The position numbers and the translations under genes were made by a program. The notes beneath the pieces are model-generated. The model was not told the DNA's origin and did no database searches. It was given only the letters and a program-made list of their open reading frames with translations. A stretch of DNA of 64,000 bases, taken from positions 294,132-358,131 of the forward strand of contig CAVQVG010000004.1 in NCBI GenBank assembly GCA_963717125.1, written 5' to 3'. Position 1 is the stretch's first letter; each line of letters starts with the position of its first letter. The DNA comes from RYN-230 sp963717125. GTDB taxonomy: Bacteria; Actinomycetota; Actinomycetes; Streptosporangiales; Streptosporangiaceae. Below are positions 23,173 through 30,237 of this stretch, one piece after another.

Positions 23173-24124
23173 GGTCAGACTCCCAGGTCCACAGGTGCAG
23201 GGCGGCGTAGCCGCGCCAGGGCCGCCACCGGGCGGCGTGCTCCGGCGCGGCGCCCAGCCGGGCCATGGCGCGGCGCAGGCCCAGGTCGCCGGCCGGGAAC
23301 GCGTCCGGGTCGGGGCCGGCCCGCAGCATGATGTAGCCGATGGTCCACGGGCCAATGCCGGGCAGCTCGGCCAGCCGGGCCGCGGTTTCCGCCGGGTCGG
23401 CGCCGGCATCCAGGCTGAGCCGCCCGGCCGCGGCCGCCGTGGCCAGCGCGCGGAGCGTGCGCTGCCGGCTGGTGGTCAGGCCGAGCCCGGACAGATCGGC
23501 GTCGGCCAGCTCGGCCGGGCCGGGAAACAGCGCGGTCAGCTCGGCCGGGCCGCCGGGCGGGACGGGCCGGCCGTGCTGGGCGGCCAGCCAGCCGGCGAAC
23601 GTCCGGGCCGCGGCCACCGAGACCTGCTGGCCCAGCACCGCCCGCACGGCCAGCTCGAACCCGTCGTAGCTGCCCGGCACCCGCAGCCCGGGGCGGGCCC
23701 GGACCAGCGGGGCGAGCAGTTCGTCCGCGGCCAGCGCGGCGTCGATCGTCACCGGGTCGGCGTCGGCGTCCAGCAGCCGCCGGCACCGGGCCACCAGCCG
23801 GCTGATCGCGCCAGGCCGGCTGAGCCTGGCCCGGAGCAGCACATGACCCTGGCCGGGCCGCGGGACCAGCTCGATCACCCCCGCGCCGCCCGGGATGCGC
23901 ACCGTCCTGGTGTAGCTGTGCCGGGTCACCTGCTCCACGCCGGGAATGGCCCGCGCGGCCAGGAAGCCGAGCAGGCCGGCCGACTCGAACGGCTCCCGGC
24001 AGGCGAGCCGCAACGACAGCCAGGCGCCCTGGCCGGCGGCCCCGCCCGGGGATGGCGGCCGGCCGACCGCCGTTCGGTCGCGGGCCACCGCGGCCGGGCA
24101 GGAGCTGTCGGGGTCGAGCGTCAT
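23165..24124 (-). CDS. alkA: DNA-3-methyladenine glycosylase II
   Basis: A protein of about 319 residues of the AlkA family, which excises alkylated bases. It has the N-terminal beta domain (FESAGLLGFLAARAIPGVEQV), the FELAVRAVLGQQVSVAAARTF helix, and the helix-hairpin-helix plus catalytic Asp in LPGIGPWTIGYIMLRAGPDPDAFPAGDLGL. No Ada regulatory domain is attached. The ATG at 24124 is used; a GTG at 24157 would add 11 residues. It forms an operon with the ogt gene, making an adaptive-response-like repair pair. A G-rich tandem repeat lies just upstream. Confidence 0.9.
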   Translation of the reverse strand: MTLDPDSSCPAAVARDRTAVGRPPSPGGAAGQGAWLSLRLACREPFESAGLLGFLAARAIPGVEQVTRHSYTRTVRIPGGAGVIELVPRPGQGHVLLRARLSRPGAISRLVARCRRLLDADADPVTIDAALAADELLAPLVRARPGLRVPGSYDGFELAVRAVLGQQVSVAAARTFAGWLAAQHGRPVPPGGPAELTALFPGPAELADADLSGLGLTTSRQRTLRALATAAAAGRLSLDAGADPAETAARLAELPGIGPWTIGYIMLRAGPDPDAFPAGDLGLRRAMARLGAAPEHAARWRPWRGYAALHLWTWESDHA

Positions 24125-24169
24125 GCCCCGATTCAACTGCATCCCACCGACACTCACGGGGCGGAAATT

Positions 24170-24334
24170 GGGCCGGGCGGCCGGGGTGGGCCGTGGGCCG
24201 GGCGGCCGGGGGTGGGCCGTGGGCCGGGCGGCCGGGGTGGGCCGTGGGCCGGGCGGCCGGGGGTGGGCCGTGGGCCGGGCGGCCGGGGTGAGCCGTGGCC
24301 GGGCGGCCGGGGTGAGCTGCGGGCCGGGCGGCTT
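24170..24334. repeat. G-rich tandem repeat, alternating 25/26-bp units
   Basis: Six full copies and a partial seventh of a GGGCCGGGCGGCCGGGG-type unit fill the gap between alkA and accE. Units 1, 3 and 5 are 25 bases and units 2 and 4 are 26 bases (one extra G), so the array is really a 51-bp higher-order repeat. Unit 5 onward carry substitutions, as expected when the edge of an array decays. Each unit has the self-complementary core GGCCGGGCGGCC. No reading frame of either neighbour uses it. Confidence 0.85.
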
Positions 24335-24336
24335 GG

Positions 24337-24576
24337 TCAGCGCGGCAGGCCGGAACGGCGCCAGGCGCCGGGGCCGCGCCGCAGCGGCGCACCGATCAGC
24401 GCGGCCCGGTCCCGCCAGCCAGACCCGCGCGCTGGGGGCGGCGAGTACGCAGCACTGGCGTTAAGTGTGCTGCGGGCCTGCACCGCGGCCAGCACGGTGG
24501 TGAGCGCGGCTAGCTCCTCGGCGGTGGGATCGCCCCGCACCACACGCAGCGCCCAGCCGTCGCGCTCGTCGCGCAT
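24337..24576 (-). CDS. accE: Acyl-CoA carboxylase epsilon subunit
   Basis: A 79-residue protein with the AccE pattern: LRVVRGDPTAEELAALTTVLAA near the start, a short variable linker, and the C-terminal WRDRAALIGAPLRRGPGAWRRSGLP. Epsilon subunits stabilise and stimulate actinobacterial acyl-CoA carboxylases by bridging the alpha and beta subunits. The start ATG at 24576 lies inside the NYN gene, a 67-base overlap in a different frame. Normally accE directly follows the beta-subunit gene; here the NYN gene stands between them, but all three share one strand. Confidence 0.85.
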   Translation of the reverse strand: MRDERDGWALRVVRGDPTAEELAALTTVLAAVQARSTLNASAAYSPPPARGSGWRDRAALIGAPLRRGPGAWRRSGLPR

Positions 24577-25559
24577 AACCGCCCGCTGCCGATGCTGAAC
24601 TGGCGGCGGACCCGTTCCCAGAACGCGTCCCGCAGCCACTCCCGCGCCTCCTGGTAGGGGCGCAGCGACAGGCCAAGCTCCTTCTCGGCCTCGACCAGCA
24701 GCTCTTTGTCGATCACCGGCGGCAGGATCGGGCCGGGCAGCAGGTCGCGGATGTTGTCCTCGCCGCGGGTGAGGATCCACTTCTGGGCCACGTGCTCGCC
24801 GGCCTCCTCGACCCGCTGCCGGTCCGGCCCCAGCCGGCTGGCCCCGGGCGAGTGCATGGCCGGCCGCTGCGGCCCGGGCCGGGGCATGTGCCGCTTGTCG
24901 AACAGCTGGGCCGGGGAGGGCACCGCGGCGTGCGGCAGCGGCGGCACCGGCTCGGCCGCTACCGGCTCGGGCGCCGGGACCCGGGTGAAGTACGGCTCCA
25001 GGAACGCCCGGTCCAGCACCTCCACCGTGTCCGACTCCCAGACCAGCCGCTCGGCCTGGTTGGTGCCGAACGGCGGCTCGATGCCCCACAAGTGCACCCG
25101 GGCGCCGTAGGCCTGCGCCGCCTCCACCGCGGGCACCATATCCTCGTCCCCGGCCACCAGCACCGCGTCGGTGACGGCCCGGTGCCGGGCCAGCGCCTCC
25201 ATGTCCGCGCGGATCTGCGCGTCCACGCCTTTCTGCTGGCCGCGTGCGTTCAGGTTGCCCAGCCGCAGCTTGACCCGCGCCATCTGCGCGATCACCCGCT
25301 GGTCGATGGTCGGCACCCGGTCCCGGGCCGCGTCGTACCAGTAGACGCGGAGCAGTTCGCCGCGGACCAGGCCGTCGGCGTGCCGGGTCAGGGCCTGGAT
25401 CAGCTTGTCGGTGTCCACCCGGTACTCGCGCCGGGAGCCCACGCTGAACAGCAGTTCACCCGCGGCGGCGTAGATGTAGCCGACATCGATCATGATCGCG
25501 TAGCGCGCCAGGGTGGGCAGCGGCGCGAGTGACGGGAGGGGGGCGACGATGTCGGTCAT
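24510..25559 (-). CDS. NYN-domain (PIN-like) ribonuclease-family protein
   Basis: A 349-residue protein. The first 185 residues form an NYN/LabA-like domain with acidic metal sites in RYAIMIDVGYIYAAAGE, KGVDAQIRADMEALA and DAVLVAGDEDMVPAVEAAQ. A Pro-rich linker follows, then a C-terminal helical region (DKELLVEAEKELGLSLRPYQEAREWLRDAFWERVRRQF). NYN domains are metal-dependent RNases or RNA-binding modules; this actinobacterial version is uncharacterised as far as I know. It sits between the carboxylase beta and epsilon genes on the same strand. The last residues overlap accE. Confidence 0.8.
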   Translation of the reverse strand: MTDIVAPLPSLAPLPTLARYAIMIDVGYIYAAAGELLFSVGSRREYRVDTDKLIQALTRHADGLVRGELLRVYWYDAARDRVPTIDQRVIAQMARVKLRLGNLNARGQQKGVDAQIRADMEALARHRAVTDAVLVAGDEDMVPAVEAAQAYGARVHLWGIEPPFGTNQAERLVWESDTVEVLDRAFLEPYFTRVPAPEPVAAEPVPPLPHAAVPSPAQLFDKRHMPRPGPQRPAMHSPGASRLGPDRQRVEEAGEHVAQKWILTRGEDNIRDLLPGPILPPVIDKELLVEAEKELGLSLRPYQEAREWLRDAFWERVRRQFSIGSGRLCATSATAGRCVWCGAIPPPRS

Positions 25560-25639
25560 GGCACACACGACTCTACTGCCGGACCCGCACCGGCCGGGGC
25601 GGAAGGGAGGCTCAAGTTCGGCATTCTGTAGTTGATCGA

Positions 25640-27346
25640 CTACAGAGGGATGTTGCCGTGCTTCCTCGGCAGCATCTGCTGGCGCTTGCCCCGCAGCGCG
25701 CGCAGCGCCCGGGTGATCTGGCCGCGGGTCTCCGCCGGGCGGATCACCGCGTCCACGTAACCGCGTTCGGCGGCGATGTACGGGTTGGCCAGCGCGTCCT
25801 CGTACTCGGTGACCCGCTGCGCGCGCAGCGCGTCCGGGTCCTCGGCGGCGGCCAGTTCCCGGCGGTACAGGATGTTCACCGCGCCCTGCGCGCCCATCAC
25901 CGCGATCTGCGCGGTCGGCCAGGCCAGGTTGATGTCCCCGCCGAGGTGCTTGGAGCCCATCACGTCGTAGGCGCCGCCGTACGCCTTGCGGGTGATCACT
26001 GTGATCTTGGGCACAGTGGCTTCCGCGTAGGCGTAGATCAGCTTCGCGCCGCGCCGGATGATGCCGCCCCACTCCTGGCCGGTGCCGGGCAGGAAGCCAG
26101 GCACGTCCACGAACGTGAGCACCGGGATGTTGAAGCAGTCGCAGGTCCGGACGAACCGGGCCGCCTTCTCTGCGGCGTCGATGTCCAGCGTGCCCGCGAA
26201 GTGCATGGGCTGGTTGGCCACCACGCCGACGCTCATCCCGTCCACGCGGCCGAAGCCGACCACGATGTTCTGCGCGAACAGCTCGTGGATCTCCAGGAAC
26301 TCTCCGTCGTCCAGCACCCGGGTGATCACGTCGTGCATGTCATACGGCTGGTTGGGCGAGTCCGGGATCAGCGCGTCGAGTTCCTCGTCGGCCGGGGTGA
26401 TGTCCAGCGCGGCGGCCGGATCGCCGGCCGGATCGCCTGCCGGCGGCAGCGCCGGGGGATCGTCCAGGTTGTTGGACGGCAGGTAGGACAGCAGGTCCCG
26501 GGCGAAGTCGAGGCAGTCGTCCTCATCGGAGGCCTGGTAGTGCGCCACGCCTGACTTCACGTTGTGCGCGTGCGCGCCGCCGAGTTCCTCGAAGCTGACC
26601 TCCTCTCCGGTGACCGTCTTGATCACGTCGGGGCCGGTGATGAACATGTGCGAGGTGCCCTCGACCATCAGGGTGAAGTCGGTGATCGCGGGCGAGTAGA
26701 CCGCGCCCCCGGCGCACGGGCCCATGATCAGCGAGATCTGCGGGATCACCCCGGACGCGGCCACGTTCCGGTAGAAGATCTCGGCGAACAGGCCCAGCGC
26801 GACCACGCCCTCCTGGATCCGGGCCCCGCCGCCGTCGTTGATGCCGATCAGCGGGCAGCCGGTCTTCAGCGCGTGATCCATCAGCTTGACGATCTTCTCG
26901 CCGTACACCTCGCCCAGCGACCCGCCGAACACCGTGAAGTCCTGGCTGAACACGCAGACCGGCCGGCCGTCCACGGTGCCGTAGCCGGTGACCACCCCGT
27001 CGCCGTAAGGCCGGTTGGTGTCGATGCCGAACGCGGTGGCCCGGTGCCGGGCCAGCTCGTCCAGCTCGGTGAACGAGCCGGGGTCGAGCAGCCGCTCGAT
27101 CCGCTCCCGGGCGGTCATCTTGCCCTTGGCGTGCTGGCGTTCCACCGCCCGCTGCGACCCGGCGTGTATCGCCTCGTCCCGGCGCCGCTGGAGGTCGGCA
27201 AGCTTGCCCGCGGTGGTGTGCGGGGCGGGCGGCTCCTCCGGCTGGCCCGCCTGCTCCTCCGGCTGGCCCGCCTGCTCCTCCAGCTGGCCCGCCTGCTCCT
27301 CCGGCTCCGCCTCGTCCTGGCCAAGGCGCTGAACTTCGCTGGTCAT
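25640..27346 (-). CDS. accD: Acyl-CoA carboxylase beta subunit (propionyl-CoA carboxylase type)
   Basis: A 568-residue carboxyltransferase. After an acidic N-terminal tail come the N-domain (GKMTARERIERLLDPGSFTELDEL, GGGARIQEGVVAL, the oxyanion-hole MGPCAGGAVYSPAI) and the C-domain (VDVPGFLPGTGQEWGGIIRRGAKLIYAYAEATVPKITVITRKAYGGAYDVMGSKHLGGD). The Asp in the late motif (as in AccD5/PccB) fits propionyl-CoA specificity. The ATG at 27346 has no ribosome-binding sequence but lies 6 bases after a TACCCT box, so the mRNA is probably leaderless. The N-terminal tail is made of EEQAGQP repeats encoded by a 21-bp tandem repeat. Confidence 0.92.
   Translation of the reverse strand: MTSEVQRLGQDEAEPEEQAGQLEEQAGQPEEQAGQPEEPPAPHTTAGKLADLQRRRDEAIHAGSQRAVERQHAKGKMTARERIERLLDPGSFTELDELARHRATAFGIDTNRPYGDGVVTGYGTVDGRPVCVFSQDFTVFGGSLGEVYGEKIVKLMDHALKTGCPLIGINDGGGARIQEGVVALGLFAEIFYRNVAASGVIPQISLIMGPCAGGAVYSPAITDFTLMVEGTSHMFITGPDVIKTVTGEEVSFEELGGAHAHNVKSGVAHYQASDEDDCLDFARDLLSYLPSNNLDDPPALPPAGDPAGDPAAALDITPADEELDALIPDSPNQPYDMHDVITRVLDDGEFLEIHELFAQNIVVGFGRVDGMSVGVVANQPMHFAGTLDIDAAEKAARFVRTCDCFNIPVLTFVDVPGFLPGTGQEWGGIIRRGAKLIYAYAEATVPKITVITRKAYGGAYDVMGSKHLGGDINLAWPTAQIAVMGAQGAVNILYRRELAAAEDPDALRAQRVTEYEDALANPYIAAERGYVDAVIRPAETRGQITRALRALRGKRQQMLPRKHGNIPL
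27233..27308. repeat. 21-bp tandem repeat inside accD
   Basis: Three full copies (27233-27253, 27254-27274, 27275-27295) and a partial fourth of a 21-base unit encode repeated EEQAGQ(P/L) heptads in the N-terminal tail of the beta subunit. The copy number likely varies between strains. Confidence 0.8.
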
Positions 27347-27352
27347 GCGCAC

Positions 27353-27358
27353 AGGGTA
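27353..27358 (-). promoter_or_regulatory. -10 box for accD (leaderless)
   Basis: TACCCT on the minus strand ends 6 bases before the ATG at 27346. No Shine-Dalgarno sequence intervenes. This is the TANNNT spacing known for leaderless actinobacterial genes. Confidence 0.5.
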
Positions 27359-27434
27359 GCGGTCAGCTGGATCAGCTCCGGGGGGTGCATAGCGGCGGCG
27401 GCCGCGGGTTCACCGCCCCGACACACCAGCCCAC

Positions 27435-27440
27435 TAGGCT
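27435..27440 (+). promoter_or_regulatory. -10 box for ppc (leaderless)
   Basis: TAGGCT ends 6 bases before the GTG start at 27447. It is the divergent partner of the accD box 77 bases away, so both genes share one short promoter region. Confidence 0.5.
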
Positions 27441-27446
27441 GGCCCG

Positions 27447-30185
27447 GTGAGCCAGGATGCCGCGCCCGCGCCCACTGCCACCCCGACCCGGGACACCGAC
27501 CGGCAGCAGCTGCCCGCGCCGCTGCGCCGCGATGTGCGGCTGCTCGGCGGCCTCCTGGGCGAGGTGCTGCGCGAGGCCGGTGGCCAGGACCTGCTGGACG
27601 ACACCGAGCGGCTGCGGCACGCGGTGATCGAGGCCCGCCGCGCACAGCCGGCCGAGCACGACGCCGGTCAGGATCGCAGCCCGGGCGCGGACCCGGCCGG
27701 GGACGAGGCGGACCCGGCCGGGGACGAGATCGCCGCGCTGGTGGCCAGCTGGCCGCTGGACCGGGCCGAGCTGGTGGCGCGCGCGTTCACCGTCTACTTC
27801 CACCTGTCCAACCTGGCCGAGGAACTGCACCGGGTCCGGGCGCTGCGGGAGCGGGACGCCGGGGACGCCCCGGTGCGCGAGTCGCTGGCCGCCGCGGTCG
27901 GCGAGCTCCGCCGGGACCAGGGCGCCGCGCAGCTCGACGAGCTGCTCGGCCGGCTGCGGGTGCACCCGGTGCTCACCGCGCACCCCACCGAGGCGCGGCG
28001 CCGGGCGGTGGCCACCACGCTGCGCCGGATCAGCGACCTGGTCATGGACCTGGACGACCCCCGGCACGGCGCGTCCGAGCAGGCGGGCATCCGGCGCCGG
28101 CTACGCGAGGAGATCGACCTGCTCTGGCGTACGTCGCCGCTGCGGGCCCGGGCCATGACGCCCATCGACGAGGTGCGCACCGTGATGGCCGCGTTCGACG
28201 AGACGCTGTTCCAGGTGGCGCCCCGGGTGTACCGGGCGCTGGACGACGCGCGGCCCGGCGGGCCGCCGAGCCCGGCGTTCCTCCGGTTCGGCAGCTGGGT
28301 CGGCGCGGACCGGGACGGCAACCCGTTCGTCACCGCCCAGGTGACCAGGGAGACCGCCGTCATCCAGGCGGAGCACGCGCTGCGCGCGCTGGAGAACACG
28401 ACCACCCGGTTCGGCCGGTCGCTCACCGTGCACGCCGACGCGGCACCGCCGGCCGAGCCGTTCAGCCTGGCCCTGGAGTCGGCCGAGACGGCGCATCCCG
28501 AGCTGCTCGCCGAGCTGGCCGCCCGGTCCCCGGGCGAGCCCTACCGGACGTTCCTGCTCTACCTGGCCAGGCGGCTGGCGGCGACCCGGCTGCGCGACGC
28601 GGATCTGGCCTACGGCAGCGCCGCGGACTTCCGCCGCGACCTGCGGCTGGTACAGGAGTCGCTGGCGGCGGCAGGTGCCACGCGGCTGGCGTTCGGTGAA
28701 TTGCAGCAGTTGATCTGGCAGGTTGACACGTTCGGCTTTCACCTGGCCGGCCTGGAGATCCGGCAGCACAGCGCGGTGCACGCCCGCGCGCTGGCCGAGG
28801 TCCGGGCGGGCGGCGCGCTGTCCGGGGAGACGGCCGAGGTGCTGGCCACGTTCCGCGCCGTGAGCTGGATCCAGGACCGGTTCGGCGTCGCGGCCTGCCA
28901 GCGCTACGTGGTCAGCTTCACCCGGTCGGCGGAGGACATCGCGGCCGTGTACGAGCTGGCCGGCCGGGCCACCCGGAGCGGCCCGCCGCCGGTGCTCGAC
29001 GTGGTGCCGTTGTTCGAGAGCGGCGCCGACCTCAGCCACGCCACCGCGGTGCTCGGCGAGATGGTGCGGCTCGAGCCGGTGCGGGAGCGGCTGGCCGCCA
29101 CCGGGCGGCAGCTCGAGGTGATGCTCGGCTACTCCGACTCGGCCAAGGAACTCGGCCCGGTCAGCGCCACCCTCCGGCTGTTCGACGTGCAGGGGCAGCT
29201 GGCCCGCTGGGCGGCGGACGCCGGGATCCGGCTGACCCTGTTCCACGGCCGGGGCGGCGCGCTGGGCCGGGGCGGCGGGCCAGCCGGGCGGGCCGTGCTG
29301 GCCCAGGCGCCCGGGTCGGTGGACGGCCGGTTCAAGGTCACCGAGCAGGGCGAGGTGATCTTCGCCCGGTACGGCAACCCGGTGATCGCCCAGCGCCATC
29401 TGGAGCAGGTCACCTCGGCCGTGCTGCTCGCCTCCTCGCCCGCGGCCGGGCAGCGGAACGCGGCCGCGGCGGAGCGGTTCCGCGGCGTGGCCGACCGGAT
29501 GGCGGCGGCCGCGCTGGCCACCTACCGGACGCTGGTGGAGACACAGGGGTTCGCCGAGTGGTTCGCCAAGATCAGCCCGCTGGAGGAGATCAGCGGGCTG
29601 CGCATCGGGTCCCGGCCGGCCCGGCGCGGCATCGGCGTGGTCGGTTTGGACGACCTGCGGGCCATCCCGTGGGTGTTCGCGTGGGCGCAGACCCGGCTGA
29701 ACCTGCCCGGCTGGTACGGCCTGGGCAGCGGGCTGGCCGCGGTGATCGGCGGGCCCGGCGGGCTGGCCGAGGCGCGGCAGGCCTACCAGGGCTGGCCGCT
29801 GCTCGCGGTACTGCTGGACAGCGCGGAGATGAGCCTGGCCAAGACCGACCGGCGGATCGCCGTCCGGCACCTGGCGCTGGGCGGCCGGGACGACCTGAGC
29901 GACCAGGTGCTGGCCGAATACGACCTGACCCGGCGGCTAGTGCTGGCGGTGACCGGGCACGACCGGCTGCTGGCCGACCGGCGGGTGCTGTCCCGCGCGG
30001 TGGCGCTCCGCGACCCGTACGTGGACGCGCTGTCCTACCTGCAGCTCCGCGCGCTTAACGAGCTCCGGGCGCTGCCCGGCAGGCCCGAGGAGGCCGGGGC
30101 CGATGCGGCGCGCCGGGAGCAGCTGCATCGCCTGCTGCTGCTCGCCGTCAGCGGCGTAGCCGCGGGTCTGCAGAACACCGGCTGA
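27447..30185 (+). CDS. ppc: Phosphoenolpyruvate carboxylase
   Basis: A 912-residue enzyme that fixes bicarbonate on PEP to give oxaloacetate, replenishing the TCA cycle. The active-site His is in VLTAHPTEARRR, the bicarbonate/PEP site in GYSDSAKELGP, and the mobile catalytic loop in FHGRGGALGRGGGP. The C-terminus ends in the conserved QNTG. The length is close to the usual 880-930. An Asp/Glu-rich insert with a DEADPAGDE repeat near residue 75-95 is non-conserved. The GTG start has no ribosome-binding sequence and is probably leaderless. Confidence 0.95.
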   Translation: MSQDAAPAPTATPTRDTDRQQLPAPLRRDVRLLGGLLGEVLREAGGQDLLDDTERLRHAVIEARRAQPAEHDAGQDRSPGADPAGDEADPAGDEIAALVASWPLDRAELVARAFTVYFHLSNLAEELHRVRALRERDAGDAPVRESLAAAVGELRRDQGAAQLDELLGRLRVHPVLTAHPTEARRRAVATTLRRISDLVMDLDDPRHGASEQAGIRRRLREEIDLLWRTSPLRARAMTPIDEVRTVMAAFDETLFQVAPRVYRALDDARPGGPPSPAFLRFGSWVGADRDGNPFVTAQVTRETAVIQAEHALRALENTTTRFGRSLTVHADAAPPAEPFSLALESAETAHPELLAELAARSPGEPYRTFLLYLARRLAATRLRDADLAYGSAADFRRDLRLVQESLAAAGATRLAFGELQQLIWQVDTFGFHLAGLEIRQHSAVHARALAEVRAGGALSGETAEVLATFRAVSWIQDRFGVAACQRYVVSFTRSAEDIAAVYELAGRATRSGPPPVLDVVPLFESGADLSHATAVLGEMVRLEPVRERLAATGRQLEVMLGYSDSAKELGPVSATLRLFDVQGQLARWAADAGIRLTLFHGRGGALGRGGGPAGRAVLAQAPGSVDGRFKVTEQGEVIFARYGNPVIAQRHLEQVTSAVLLASSPAAGQRNAAAAERFRGVADRMAAAALATYRTLVETQGFAEWFAKISPLEEISGLRIGSRPARRGIGVVGLDDLRAIPWVFAWAQTRLNLPGWYGLGSGLAAVIGGPGGLAEARQAYQGWPLLAVLLDSAEMSLAKTDRRIAVRHLALGGRDDLSDQVLAEYDLTRRLVLAVTGHDRLLADRRVLSRAVALRDPYVDALSYLQLRALNELRALPGRPEEAGADAARREQLHRLLLLAVSGVAAGLQNTG

Positions 30186-30237
30186 CGCTGTGTCGCTCAG
30201 CTGACGCGGTGTCGCTCAGCTGACGCGGTCTCGCTCA
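30181..30237. repeat. Three 19-bp tandem repeats between ppc and the insertion element
   Basis: GCTGACGCNGTNTCGCTCA occurs three times without spacing (30181-30199, 30200-30218, 30219-30237). The first copy includes the ppc stop codon and the last one runs into the left inverted end of the IS. The repeat could be the insertion target or a product of replication slippage. Confidence 0.8.

Noticed and set aside
24170..24334. Possible CRISPR array
   Set aside because: The units are contiguous with no unique spacers, and no cas genes are present.
26564..28699. Long plus-strand frame across accD and ppc
   Set aside because: It is antisense or out of frame to two clear enzymes and consists of Arg/Ala/Gly-rich sequence, as expected in high-GC DNA.
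28101..29870. Long minus-strand frame inside ppc
   Set aside because: It is opposite to conserved ppc motifs and has shadow-type composition (Gln/Arg/His/Pro-rich).
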